Notes: a model not told the origin generated them from the letters alone. 64,000 nt of DNA from WHSW01 sp963740055 (GCA_963740055.1 CAVUCL010000004.1:248001-312000), one strand, 5' to 3'. Counted from the stretch's first letter, positions 42,884 to 52,424 are shown. Program-made: numbers and translations.

Positions 42884-44092
42884 GTGACCGATCCGGGGCC
42901 GCCTCGCGAATGCGACGTCGCGGTCGTCGGAGCGGGGATCGTCGGCCTCGCGGTCGCGCGCGAGCTGGCGCTGCGACACGGCGGCGCCCGGATCGCCGTG
43001 CTCGAGCGTGAGCGCCGGATCGCCGCCCACCAGACCGGCCATTCCAGCGGCGTCATCCACAGCGGCATCTACTACGCGCCCGGCTCGCTGAAGGCGCGCC
43101 TGTGCGTCGCCGGCGCGCGCGAGCTCTACGCCTACTGCGCCGAGCGCGGGCTGCCGGCGCGCCGCGACGGCAAGCTGATCGTCGCGACCCGCGAGCGCGA
43201 CCTCGAGCGCCTCGCCGAGCTCGAGCGCCGCGCGGCGGCGAACGGGGTCGAGGGCGTGCGCCGGCTCGGCGGCGGCGAGATCGCCGCGGTCGAGCCCCAC
43301 GCCGCCGGGGTCGCGGCGCTTCACTGCCCGAGCACCGGCGTCGTCGACTTCGCCCGGGTCGCCGAGGCGTACGCCGCCGACCTGGCGGAGCTCGGGGCGA
43401 CCGTGAGCACCGGGTGCGCGGTCGAAGCCGTGGCCGGCGACGTCGTGCGCCACGCCGCCGGCGAGCTTCGCGCGGGCGCCGTCGTCGCCTGCGCCGGCGC
43501 CTGGTCGGATCGCCTCGCCCGGGCCTCCGGCGCGCCCGCCGAGCCGCGGATCGTTCCCTTCCGCGGCGCCTACCTGCGCCTGCGCGAGGAGCGCTCGCAG
43601 CTGGTCCGGGCGAGCGTCTATCCGGTCCCCGACCCGGAGCTGCCGTTCCTCGGCGCCCACCTGACCCGCGGTCCGGACGGGAGCGTGCTGCTCGGCCCCA
43701 CGGCCCTGATCGCCGCGGCCCGCGACGGCTACCGGCTCACCCGCGTGCGAGCGGCCGACGCCCGCGAGACCCTCGCCTGGCCGGGGACGTGGCGACTCGC
43801 GCGCCGCTTCTGGCGCGCCGGCGCGATCGAGCTCGCGCACGCGGCGTCGCGCCGGGCCTGGGTCGCCGGCGCCCGCCGGCTCGTTCCCGAGCTGCGCAGC
43901 CGCGACTTCGAGCCCGCGTTCGCCGGGGTCCGCGCCCAGGCCGTCGCCCGCGACGGCACCCCGCTCGACGACTTCCTCGTCTCGCGCAGCGGCCGCTGCG
44001 TCCACGTCCGCAACACGCCCTCCCCCGCCGCCACCGCCTCGCTGGCGCTCGCGCGTCTGATCGCCGACGAGGTCGAGCCGCTGCTCGCCTAG
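42884..44092 (+). CDS. lhgO: L-2-hydroxyglutarate oxidase LhgO
   Basis: A 402-residue FAD-dependent oxidase that converts L-2-hydroxyglutarate to 2-oxoglutarate. The FAD motif is VAVVGAGIVGLAVARELALR. Diagnostic is TGHSSGVIHSGIYYAPGSLK. GVVDFARVAEAYAADL and the C-terminal DDFLVSRSGRCVHVRNTPSP are also typical. A TAGTCT box lies six bases before the GTG. The stop shares a CTAG with the convergent acyl-CoA dehydrogenase. It may not act on this substrate only; general 2-hydroxy acids are possible. Confidence 0.93.
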   Translation: MTDPGPPRECDVAVVGAGIVGLAVARELALRHGGARIAVLERERRIAAHQTGHSSGVIHSGIYYAPGSLKARLCVAGARELYAYCAERGLPARRDGKLIVATRERDLERLAELERRAAANGVEGVRRLGGGEIAAVEPHAAGVAALHCPSTGVVDFARVAEAYAADLAELGATVSTGCAVEAVAGDVVRHAAGELRAGAVVACAGAWSDRLARASGAPAEPRIVPFRGAYLRLREERSQLVRASVYPVPDPELPFLGAHLTRGPDGSVLLGPTALIAAARDGYRLTRVRAADARETLAWPGTWRLARRFWRAGAIELAHAASRRAWVAGARRLVPELRSRDFEPAFAGVRAQAVARDGTPLDDFLVSRSGRCVHVRNTPSPAATASLALARLIADEVEPLLA

Positions 44093-45252
44093 AGCCCGTA
44101 CGTCTTCGAGACGATCTCGCGCTGGATCTCGTTCGTGCCGCCGTAGATCGACATCACCAGGGTCGAGCGCACGTGGCGCTCCATGTCGTACTCCGACGCG
44201 TATCCGTAGCCGCCCATCATCTGCATCCCCTCGAGCGCCGTCTTCTTCGCCACCTCGGTCGCCTTCAGCTTCGCCATCGAGGCCTCGCGGGGCAGCATCT
44301 GGTTCGGGTCCGCGTCGACCTTGCGGGCGACGTCGTAGATCAGCAGCCGGGTGCACTCGATCTCGGTCGCGAGGTCGGCGATCCGGTGCTTGAGCGCCTG
44401 GAAGGAGCCGATCGGGCGCCCGAACTGCTTCCGCTCCTTGACGTAGGCGAGCAGGTCGTCGAAGGCGCGCTGGGCGATCCCGAGCGCGCTCGCGGCGAGG
44501 ATCAGGCGCTCGACGTTGAGCCCCGCCATGAGCTGGATCCAGCCCCCGTCGACCTGACCGAGGACGCGCTCGGCGGGCACGCGGCAGTCGGTGAGGAAGA
44601 CGTCGTTGACCTCGCGCCCGCCCATCGTCTGGATCCCGCGCACCTCGATCCCCTCCGCCTCGGTGGGGACCGAGAACATCGAGAGGCCCTCGTGCTTGGA
44701 GCCGGAGGGGTCCGAGCGCGCGATCACGAGCACGTGGTCGGCGATGTGCGCGGCCGAGATCCAGGTCTTCTGCCCGTTGAGGACGAAGTCGCCGTTCGAG
44801 CGCTCGGCCTTGCAGGAGAGGTTGCCGACGTCCGAGCCGGCCTCGGGCTCGGACATCGCGATCGCCTCGACCCGGCCGCGGGTGATCCCGCCGAGGATCT
44901 CCTGCTTCTGCTCGGGGGTGCCGAAGCGCTCGTAGGCGCCGGCGACGATCAGGCTCACCCCGTAACCGGCGATCGGCAGCAGCCCGCGCATCGTCTCCTC
45001 GAGGAAGATGCAGGCGTCGACCATCCCCCCGCCGGAGCCGCCGTAGGACTCGTCGATCGAGACCCCGAGCCAGCCGAGCTCGGCGAGCTTCTCGTAGATC
45101 TCCTGGTTGTGGAGCTCGGTGTAGCCCTCGGTGAGCCGCTCGCGCTGCTCGGAGGTGCCGACCTCGCGAGCGCAGAAGTCGCGGATCGCGGCCTGGAAGT
45201 CGCGCTGCTCGTCGCTGAGGCCGCTGGCCGGGCCGGCGGTGATCGTGCTCAT
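44089..45252 (-). CDS. Acyl-CoA dehydrogenase, IVD/LCAD-like active site
   Basis: A 387-residue FAD enzyme of fatty or branched acid oxidation. Blocks are WLGVSIDESYGGSGGGMVD, AIAMSEPEAGSDVG, VLNGQKTWISAAHIADH, RKQFGRPIGSFQALKHRIAD, MQMMGGYGYASEYDMERHV and YGGTNEIQREI. The usual late catalytic Glu of the YEGT motif is a Gly here. A Glu in GLNVERLILAASALG is where the base lies in isovaleryl- and long-chain dehydrogenases. A TAACCT box lies six bases before the ATG, inside the upstream gene end. Confidence 0.95.
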   Translation of the reverse strand: MSTITAGPASGLSDEQRDFQAAIRDFCAREVGTSEQRERLTEGYTELHNQEIYEKLAELGWLGVSIDESYGGSGGGMVDACIFLEETMRGLLPIAGYGVSLIVAGAYERFGTPEQKQEILGGITRGRVEAIAMSEPEAGSDVGNLSCKAERSNGDFVLNGQKTWISAAHIADHVLVIARSDPSGSKHEGLSMFSVPTEAEGIEVRGIQTMGGREVNDVFLTDCRVPAERVLGQVDGGWIQLMAGLNVERLILAASALGIAQRAFDDLLAYVKERKQFGRPIGSFQALKHRIADLATEIECTRLLIYDVARKVDADPNQMLPREASMAKLKATEVAKKTALEGMQMMGGYGYASEYDMERHVRSTLVMSIYGGTNEIQREIVSKTYGL

Positions 45253-45261
45253 GGGGTGAGG

Positions 45262-46458
45262 TTAGACCGCGGGCCGGTAGACGGTGACCACCGCGGCGCC
45301 GCCGAGGCCGATGTTGTGCTGGAGCGCGAGCTCGGCGCCCTCGACCTGGCGCGCGTCCGCCGTGCCGCGCAGCTGCCAGGTCAGCTCCGAGCACTGCGCG
45401 AGCCCGGTGGCGCCGAGCGGATGGCCCTTGGAGATCAGGCCGCCGGAGGGGTTGACCACCGGGCCGTCGCCGCCGTAGGTCGTCGCCTCGGCCTCGACCA
45501 GCTTGTGGCCCTCGCCCTCGGCGGCGAACCCGAGCGCCTCGTAGGTGATCAGCTCGTTGGCCGAGAAGCAGTCGTGGAGCTCGCAGACGTCGACCTCCGA
45601 CGGCTCGGCGCCGGCCTCCGCGTAGGCCTGCTCGGCCGCCTGCTTGGACATGTCGAAGCCGACGATCTTGATGCAGTCGGTGTCGTCGGCGAAGGTCGAG
45701 CTCAGATCGGTGACCATCGCCTGGCCTGCGATCTCGACCGCCTGCTCGGCGAGCCCGTGATCTTCGACGTAGCGCTCCGAGGCGACGATCGCGCACGCCG
45801 CCCCGTCGGAGGTCGGCGAGCACTGGAGCTTCGTCAGCGGCTCGTGGATCATCCGCGCTTCCCTGATCTCGTCGAGCGAGTACTCGGTCTGAAACTGGGC
45901 GTAGGGGTTGTTGACCGAGTGCTTGTGGTTCTTGTAGCCGATCCACGCGTAGTGGTCGGGCTCGGAGCCGTACTTCTCCATGTGGTCGCGGCCCGCGTTG
46001 CCAAACATCTGCGGCGCCGCCGGCGACTCCTCCGGATCGCGGATCGCGAACATCGCGATCGCGTGCTTGTCGAGGGCGTTGGTGCGGTCGGTGTACTTGA
46101 CCCCGAGCGAGCCCTTCTCCATCTTCTCGAACCCGAGCGCGAGCGCGCAGTCGACGAGTCCGCCGCGCACCGCCTGGCGGGCGAGGAAGAGCGCCGAGGA
46201 CCCGGTCGAGCAGTTGTTGTTGACGTTGACGACCGGGATCCCGGTGAGCCCGAGCTGGTACAGGGCCCGCTGGCCGTAGGTCGAGTCGCCGTAGCAGTAG
46301 CCGGCGTAGGCCTGCTCGACGTCGGAGTACGGGATCCCGGCGTCGGCGAGCGCCTTCTCCCCGGCCTCCTTCGCCCAGTCGGGATAGTCGCCCTCCTTCG
46401 TGCCGGGCTTGTCGAACTTGGTCATGCCGACGCCGATGACGAAGGTGCGGTTGCTCAT
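45262..46458 (-). CDS. Thiolase-like lipid-transfer protein (SCPx type)
   Basis: A 398-residue thiolase-fold protein of the lipid-transfer/SCPx group. The nucleophilic Cys is in VNVNNNCSTGSSALFLARQA. The His and Cys blocks are VDVCELHDCFSANELITYEA and NPSGGLISKGHPLGATGLAQ. No SCP2 sterol domain is fused. Such proteins act in steroid or branched side-chain degradation in actinobacteria. The gene precedes the acyl-CoA dehydrogenase on the same strand, so they are likely co-transcribed. Confidence 0.93.
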   Translation of the reverse strand: MSNRTFVIGVGMTKFDKPGTKEGDYPDWAKEAGEKALADAGIPYSDVEQAYAGYCYGDSTYGQRALYQLGLTGIPVVNVNNNCSTGSSALFLARQAVRGGLVDCALALGFEKMEKGSLGVKYTDRTNALDKHAIAMFAIRDPEESPAAPQMFGNAGRDHMEKYGSEPDHYAWIGYKNHKHSVNNPYAQFQTEYSLDEIREARMIHEPLTKLQCSPTSDGAACAIVASERYVEDHGLAEQAVEIAGQAMVTDLSSTFADDTDCIKIVGFDMSKQAAEQAYAEAGAEPSEVDVCELHDCFSANELITYEALGFAAEGEGHKLVEAEATTYGGDGPVVNPSGGLISKGHPLGATGLAQCSELTWQLRGTADARQVEGAELALQHNIGLGGAAVVTVYRPAV

Positions 46459-46546
46459 GGGTCTCGGAGTGCCTTTCGGTTGCGGGGCTCGGGTCGGCGA
46501 ACGATACGCGCAGACGGCGGCCCGTCGCGTGATCGCCGGCGGTGGG

Positions 46547-46948
46547 TCAATCGGGATCGAAGCCCGCGGCGCGAACCGCGTCCGCGGGCTCGGAGTAGGC
46601 CTCCATCCGCACCACCTTGCCGTCGCGAAGCTCCCAGACCTGACCGATCGGGACGTCGAGCTCGACCCCGCTCGCGCGCCCGCGGGCGGTCAGGCGCCCG
46701 AGCGCGAGCACGACCTCGCCCCCGTCGCGCATCTGCTCGACCGGAAGCTCGAGCTGATCCCAGTCGGTGTTCAGGTCGTCCCAGAGCCGGCGCAGGCCCT
46801 CGTGACCGCGATACGTGATCCCCTCGAGCTGGGCCCGCAGCGGACGCAGCTCGGCGTCGGGCGCGATCCAGCGTTCGATCTCGTCGATGTCGCCACGAGC
46901 CCAGGCGGCGGCGACCGTCCGCACGATCTCGACGTTGCGTTCGGACAC
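46547..46948 (-). CDS. SnoaL-like (NTF2-fold) protein
   Basis: A 133-residue NTF2-like protein. ERNVEIVRTVAAAWARGDID and YRGHEGLRRLWDDL are typical. The C-terminal part ends in VWELRDGKVVRMEAYSEPAD. Such proteins act as small isomerases or hydrolases or just bind ligands; the role is unknown. A GATACT box lies six bases before the GTG. It diverges from the second acyl-CoA dehydrogenase. Confidence 0.9.
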   Translation of the reverse strand: MSERNVEIVRTVAAAWARGDIDEIERWIAPDAELRPLRAQLEGITYRGHEGLRRLWDDLNTDWDQLELPVEQMRDGGEVVLALGRLTARGRASGVELDVPIGQVWELRDGKVVRMEAYSEPADAVRAAGFDPD

Positions 46949-47042
46949 CGGCCAAGTATCGCGCGCGACCGGCGATCGTGCCGGTGCTCTCGAGCGCGCC
47001 GGGACGGGAGCCCGGATCACGTCCGTAGGTAGGCTGCGGCGC

Positions 47043-48801
47043 GTGGAGGCGGCGACCCAGGCACAGATCGAGGACAAGCCCGAGCGCGCGGTCTCCTCGT
47101 TCGCGAAGTCGCTCTTCCTCGGCGAGATCCGCGAGGAGATGGTGTTCCCGTGGCCACAGCCGGACCCCGACGAGCAGCAGCGGATCCGCGACCTGAACGC
47201 CGCCGCGCGCGAGATCGGCGCCCGCATGGACCACCGCGAGATCGAGGAGAAGCGCTGGATCGGCGACGGCACGATCCGCGAGCTCGGCGACGCCGGCCTC
47301 TGCGGCCTCTACGTCGACGAGACGCTACGGCGGCCAGGGTCTCTCGCAGACCGGCTACGCGCGCGTGTTCGAGACCTTCGCCCAGATCGACGCGACGCTC
47401 TCGATCGTGCTCGGCGTGCATCAGTCGATCGGCTTCAAGGGCATCCACATGTTCGGCTCCGACGCGCAGAAGGAGCGCTTCCTCCCCGACCTCGCCGCCG
47501 GGCGCAAGCTCGCCGGGTTCGCGCTCACCGAGCCCGGGGCGGGCTCGGACGCCTACGAGATCCAGTCGCGAGCGGTGCTCCAGCCCGACGGCTCCTGGGT
47601 GCTGAACGGCGAGAAGCGCTACATCGGCAACGGCTCCAAGGGCGACGTCTTCACCGCCTTCGCCCGCTGCGAGGTCGACGGCGAGGACCGCCACATGGCG
47701 CTCATCCTCGAGCGCGGGATGAAGGGGTTCGAGGTCGGCGAGCGCTACGACACGATGGGCCTGCGCGGCAACGACCTGCGCCGGCTGCGCTTCAACGACG
47801 TCAAGGTGCCGGCCGAGAACGTGCTCGGCGAGCCCGGCGAGGGCTTCAGGATCGCGATGTCGGTGCTCAACAACGGGCGCATCGGGCTCGGGACCGGGTC
47901 GGTCGGTGCCGCCAAGCACCTGCTCGACCTGGCGATCGACCACGTCAAGGAGCGGCGCCAGTTCGACCGCCCGATCGCCGACTTCGAGCTCGTCCAGGAC
48001 AAGATCGGCTGGATGGTCTCCTACCTGTTCGGGCTCGAGTCGATGTGCTACCTGACCTGCGGCCTGGTCGACCGCGGGGTCGAGGACTACTCGCTCGAGT
48101 CGGCGATCTGCAAGGTCTCGGGGACCGAGTTCCTCTGGTACGCGGCCAATCGCGCGATGCAGCTCAAGGGCGGCGCCGGCTACATGCGCGACCAGCCCTA
48201 CGAGAAGATCCTCCGCGACATCCGGATCTTCCCGATCTTCGAGGGCGCCAACGACGTCATGCGCGCCTTCATCGCGCTCTCGGGGATGAAGCCGGTCGGC
48301 GAGAAGCTCGCCGGCATGGGCGAGATCGGGCTCAACGACCCGATCGGCTCGATCGGCGTCCTCGTCGACTACGTCGGCGGGCGGATCCAGCGCGAGGTGC
48401 GCCCGGACCGGATCGGGCTCGCCCACCCGGAGCTCAAGTCGCACGCCGACGCCGTCTCCGACCAGGTGAAGCAGCTGCGCGCGGTGACCGAATCGCTGCT
48501 CGGCGAGCACAAGAAGCAGATCATCGAGCGCCAGTTCCAGCAGAAGCGGCTCTCCGACGCGGTCTCCGACATCTTCGCCCAGGTCGCGGTGCTCTCGCGC
48601 GTGACCCAGATCTTCAGCGACCAGGGGGTCGAGCCCTCGGGCCAGGAGCGCTACATCGCCGACACCTTCTGCGCCCGCGCCGCGCGCCGGGTCGAGTCGA
48701 GCCTGCGCCAGGTCGAGACAAACGACGACGACCGGCTGGCGGCGATCGCGAAGCTCGCCTACAAGCGCGGGGCCTACGGTTACGCGCTGTTCGAGGACTG
48801 A
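47043..48801 (+). pseudogene. Very-long-chain-type acyl-CoA dehydrogenase, one frameshift
   Basis: The GTG at 47043 (TAGGCT box seven bases upstream) opens about 93 residues of family N-terminus (FAKSLFLGEIREEMVFPWPQ). The frame breaks at 47322-47325, just before YGGQGLSQTGYARVFETFAQ. The rest is open to 48801, with GFALTEPGAGSDAYEIQSRA, VPAENVLGEPGEGFRIAMSV, AMQLKGGAGYMRDQPYEKIL and the catalytic Glu in FEGANDVMRAFIAL. A C-terminal extension of some 170 residues is typical of VLCAD/ACAD9. Deleting one base restores a protein of about 585 residues. It is either a pseudogene or has a sequencing indel. Confidence 0.88.
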
Positions 48802-48875
48802 GCTTCTCCGACCCGACCGGGCCCCGGGCGTGTTGTAGTGGAGGCGTGCGGCCATCCGGCCGGCGAGCGCACCCG

Positions 48876-49430
48876 ATGCCGACACCACCCGAGGACTTCG
48901 AGCTCACCCTGCGCGGCGCGCGCGCCGGCGAGGATTGGGCATGGCGCGAGCTCTACGCGGCGCTCGCGCCGGCGATGACCGGCTTCCTGCGCGGGCGTGG
49001 GGCGGCCGACGCCGACGACCTGGTCGGGGACGCGTTCGTGCAGATCGTCCGCGACCTGCACCGATTCGAGGGCGATTGGGCGGGCTTTCGCGCCTGGGCG
49101 CTGACGATCGCACGCAACCGGATGCTCGACGCCCGCCGGCGCGCCGCCCGGCGCCCCGACCGGCCCCATCCGGATCCGGGCCTCGAGCGAGCCGCGGGAG
49201 ACGTGACCGACGACGCGGCCCGGCGGCTCGACCTCGAGCGGGTGACCGAGCTCCTCGCCGAGCTCTCGCCGGACCAGCGCGACGTCGTCCTCCTGCGGGT
49301 CGTCGGCGATCTCAGCGTCGACGAGGTCGCGCAGGTGATCGGCAAGCGCAGCGGCGCCGTGAAGCAACTCCAGCGCCGCGGGCTGGCCGCGATCCGGCGC
49401 CGGCTCGAGGCGGGCGGGGTGGCGGCGTGA
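48876..49430 (+). CDS. ECF-like sigma-70 family RNA polymerase sigma factor
   Basis: A 184-residue extracytoplasmic-function-type sigma factor. Region 2 holds DADDLVGDAFVQIVRDL and WAGFRAWALTIARNRMLDAR. Region 4 has LLAELSPDQRDVVLLRVVGD and the helix-turn-helix LSVDEVAQVIGKRSGAVKQL. A GTG at 48846 would add ten residues and is a second possible start. The next, damaged gene starts 57 bases after its stop and encodes a membrane-anchored protein, as expected for an anti-sigma factor. Confidence 0.93.
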   Translation: MPTPPEDFELTLRGARAGEDWAWRELYAALAPAMTGFLRGRGAADADDLVGDAFVQIVRDLHRFEGDWAGFRAWALTIARNRMLDARRRAARRPDRPHPDPGLERAAGDVTDDAARRLDLERVTELLAELSPDQRDVVLLRVVGDLSVDEVAQVIGKRSGAVKQLQRRGLAAIRRRLEAGGVAA

Positions 49431-49486
49431 ACAACGGCGGCGGTCGGCGTAACCCACGGCGGGCGCCGGACGCTTACCGAGGTGAG

Positions 49487-50182
49487 ATGGCCGGCCTCGG
49501 ATCCGACTCGCTCGACAACTTCGCCCGCGACGCCCGCGCGACCCTCGTCCGTCCCTCGGGCGCCGAGGTCGCCGAGCGCCACCTCGCGCGATCCTCGCCG
49601 AGGCGCGGGTCGCGGCCCAGAGCCCGCCGCCGGTCGAGCCGGTGGCCGGGCGCCCGGTCGGACGCATCGCCGCCGCCCTCGCAGCCGCGCTGGTGCTCGT
49701 CACCGGCGGGCTCGCTGCCGCCGGCGTGCGACCGCCGGAGCCGATCGCCGACGCGCTCGAGAGCGTCGGCGTCCCGGTCCCGGGAGACGACGGCGAAGGT
49801 GACGGAGAGGGGCAGCCGGGTGCCGCCGCTCCGGACGACGAACCGGGCGCGGGCGCCGCCGAGCCGACTCCCGGCGACGGGCAGGGCCGCAAACAGGGCC
49901 AGCAGCCCGGGCATCCCTCGGAGGAGGGCCAGGAGACGGCCGCCGACGCGCGCGACGGGGGCGGACCGCCGGACGAGCCCGGCCAAAGCGAGGAGCACAC
50001 CGACGCGCCCAGTGGGGGCGGTTCGGCGGCGGCGCGGCGCCGGCGACCCCGGCGCAGCCGCCCACCGAGCCGCAGGCCGACGCGCCGGGGCAGACTCAGG
50101 CCGACCCAGGCGACTCCGCGGCGAGCCAAGCCGCGATGCGCAGGCGCCGCCCGAGGCCAACGGCCAGGGCCCGCCCGGCTGA
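49487..50182 (+). pseudogene. Membrane-anchored putative anti-sigma factor, three frameshifts
   Basis: Four segments in three frames give one sensible protein. The first, MAGLGSDSLDNFARDARATL, runs from 49487. The second is VGRIAAALAAALVLVTGGLA, a single transmembrane helix, followed by an acidic Pro/Gly/Asp-rich outer part. The third is PATPAQPPTEPQADAPGQTQ, and the fourth is DAQAPPEANGQGPPG and the stop at 50182. The breaks are near 49589, 50035 and 50135, each equal to one missing base, so the net frame is kept. The position after an ECF sigma gene and the single helix suggest an anti-sigma factor; no zinc motif is seen. Confidence 0.6.
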
Positions 50183-50203
50183 GCGCCGCCCGGCCGGTCG
50201 CGA

Positions 50204-50791
50204 TCAGGGTGGGCCGCGCCGGCGATCGCGCAGCGCCGCCAGCGCCCGCCTGACCCGGGTCCAGATCAAGACCACGACCGTGATCCCGGCGGCCAGGAGG
50301 ACGAGGGCGATCGCGGCGGCGAGCTGCGGATGGTCGAGCGAGAAGCCGACGACCACGGCGACCAGCCCGTCCTCGGCAAGGCTGGCGATGATGTTGGAGA
50401 CCGGCTCGGGCGAGCTGTTGATCCCGAGCCGCAGGCCCGACTTGACCGCGTGGCTGGTCAGCGCCACCGCGCCGGTGCCGCCGGCCGCGATCGCCTCATC
50501 GATCGTCGCCAGGTCGTCGAGCGCCGCGTACTCGGCCCCGATAACGCCGCCGACGACCGGCCGGATCAGGGTCGAGACCGCGTCCCAGGCGTTGTCGACG
50601 TAGGGGATCTTGTCGGTCACGAACTCGATCGCGAACATCACCCCGGCGACGACGAGCACCGGCGTCTCGGTGAGCTCGGCCGGCACCTCGGCGACCCCGG
50701 CGCGGCCGCCGAGCCCGAGCACGAGCACGGTCAGGTAAGCGTTCACCCCCGACGCCCAGCCGGAGCTGAGCAGGGTCGGGATCAGGTCCAT
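50204..50791 (-). CDS. DUF4126 membrane protein
   Basis: A 195-residue membrane protein of the DUF4126 family. It starts with LSSGWASGVNAYLTVLVLGL and has the core FAIEFVTDKIPYVDNAWDAV, a long hydrophilic Ala/Gly stretch, and helices VAVVVGFSLD and LAAAIALVLLAAGITVVVL. The C-terminus is basic. The function of the family is unknown. It ends close to the damaged anti-sigma gene and converges with it. Confidence 0.88.
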   Translation of the reverse strand: MDLIPTLLSSGWASGVNAYLTVLVLGLGGRAGVAEVPAELTETPVLVVAGVMFAIEFVTDKIPYVDNAWDAVSTLIRPVVGGVIGAEYAALDDLATIDEAIAAGGTGAVALTSHAVKSGLRLGINSSPEPVSNIIASLAEDGLVAVVVGFSLDHPQLAAAIALVLLAAGITVVVLIWTRVRRALAALRDRRRGPP

Positions 50792-50828
50792 CGGGTCCGC
50801 GCGCGCCGCCCGCGGCGCGCGACGTCGT

Positions 50829-51989
50829 CTAGTTCAGCCGCTCGACGATCATCGCCTCGCCCTGACCGCCGGCGACGCACATCGTCTCGAGGCCGACCGA
50901 GTGGTCGTCGGTCTCCATCACGTTCAGCAGCGTGGTCATGATCCGGGCGCCGGTCATCCCGAACGGATGGCCGAGGGCGATCGCGCCGCCGTGCGTGTTC
51001 AGCTTCTCGAGCGGGATCCCGGTCTCGTCCATGATCGGGATCACCTGGGCGGCGAAGGCCTCGTTGAGCTCGACCACGTCGATGTCGTCGATCTTCATCT
51101 GGGTCCGGTCGAGGACCTTCTTGATCGCGCCGATCGGGGCGACGCCCATGTACTCGGGCTCGTTGCCCCAGGTCGCCGCGCTGACCAGGCGGGCCTTCGG
51201 CTCGAGGCCGAGCTCTGACGCCTTCGTGTCCGACATCACCAGCACCGCCGCGGCGCCGTCGTTGAGCGGGCACGAGTTGCCGGCGGTGACCCCGCCGTCG
51301 CCGAACGCCTCCGGCAGCTCGGCGAGCTTCTCCAGCGTCGACGACGCGCGCGGCCCGTCGTCCTTGGCGACCTCGTTGCCGTCGTGGTCGGCGACGGGGA
51401 CGATCTCGCGGTCGAAGAAGCCGTCCTCCTGCGAGGCGACGGCGAGCTCCTGCGAGCGCTGCGCGTACTTGTCCATGTCGGCGCGGCTGACCTCGTAGCG
51501 CTTCGCGACGTTGACCGCGGTCAGGCCCATGTCGATGTAGGCGTTGGGCTGGCCGTTCTCGCCGATCAGGTTCGGGTTGCGGTCGTCGGCGCCGGCGGGC
51601 TCGGTGCGCTCGTTGAAGCGGCTCACGAACTCGACCCCGGCGGCGACGTAGGCGTCGCCCTCGCCGGCCTTGATCGCGTTCGCCGCGTGGCGGATCGCGT
51701 CCAGGCTCGAGGCGCAGTAGCGCGAGATCGTCGTCCCGGTGACCTCCTGCGGCAGCCGCTCGGAGAGCAGCGCGATGATCCGCGCGACGTTGAACGCCTG
51801 CAGGCCCTGCGGCATGCCGCAGCCGCAGTAGACGTCCTCGATCAGCTCCCCGGGGACGTCGGGGTTGCGCTCGAGCAGCTGGTCGACGATGAATGCGGCG
51901 GTCTCCTCGGGGCGCAGCTGGGCGAGGGATCCCTTGAAGGCGCGCCCGATCGGGCTGCGCGCGGCGTCGACGATCACGGCTTCGGGCAT
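50829..51989 (-). CDS. Acetyl-CoA C-acyltransferase (thiolase)
   Basis: A 386-residue degradative thiolase. The acyl-accepting Cys is in TTISRYCASSLDAIRHAANA, the His in NTHGGAIALGHPFGMTGARI, and the second Cys in METMCVAGGQGEAMIVE-like sequence. An AAGGAG ribosome site lies well spaced before the ATG at 51989, which is unusual in this mostly leaderless gene set. It would finish beta-oxidation or make acetoacetyl-CoA. It diverges from the rhodanese gene. Confidence 0.95.
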   Translation of the reverse strand: MPEAVIVDAARSPIGRAFKGSLAQLRPEETAAFIVDQLLERNPDVPGELIEDVYCGCGMPQGLQAFNVARIIALLSERLPQEVTGTTISRYCASSLDAIRHAANAIKAGEGDAYVAAGVEFVSRFNERTEPAGADDRNPNLIGENGQPNAYIDMGLTAVNVAKRYEVSRADMDKYAQRSQELAVASQEDGFFDREIVPVADHDGNEVAKDDGPRASSTLEKLAELPEAFGDGGVTAGNSCPLNDGAAAVLVMSDTKASELGLEPKARLVSAATWGNEPEYMGVAPIGAIKKVLDRTQMKIDDIDVVELNEAFAAQVIPIMDETGIPLEKLNTHGGAIALGHPFGMTGARIMTTLLNVMETDDHSVGLETMCVAGGQGEAMIVERLN

Positions 51990-52046
51990 CTCGGTGCTAG
52001 CTCCTTGCTTCGGTTCGGTGGGGCCGGGGATGGTATTGATGTTGGC

Positions 52047-52415
52047 GTGAGCGACGAGCCACAGCCCGACGGTCCGGAGACCGAGCTCGACCCGGCGCAG
52101 GCGGCGGAGCTGATCGCTGCCGGCGCCGAGCTGGTCGACGTCCGGCGCTCCTATGAGCACGAGGCCGGGCACCTCGCCGGCTCGCGCAACGTCGAGGTCA
52201 ACGAGCTTGCCGCGGCGGCCGGCTCGCTGCCGCGCGAGCGACCGATCCTCTTCTACTGTCGGACCGGAAACCGCTCCCGGATGGCGGTCGACGCGTTTCG
52301 CCAGGCGGGCTACGACGCCTACAACCTCGCCGGGGGAATCGAGGCCTGGGCCGGCGACGGGCGCGAGCTCGAGCCGGCCGGCGGCGAGGTCCGGCCGCCG
52401 CTCCCCGCCTCCTAG
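52047..52415 (+). CDS. Rhodanese-domain sulfurtransferase
   Basis: A 122-residue single-domain rhodanese. The core has ELVDVRRSYEHEAGHLAGSR and the active-site Cys71 in ILFYCRTGNRSRMA. GYDAYNLAGGIEAWAGDGRE closes the fold. It transfers sulfur to thiol acceptors. The GTG start lies seven bases after a TATTGA box. The next gene follows after nine bases. Confidence 0.92.
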   Translation: MSDEPQPDGPETELDPAQAAELIAAGAELVDVRRSYEHEAGHLAGSRNVEVNELAAAAGSLPRERPILFYCRTGNRSRMAVDAFRQAGYDAYNLAGGIEAWAGDGRELEPAGGEVRPPLPAS

Positions 52416-52424
52416 ACGATCGCC

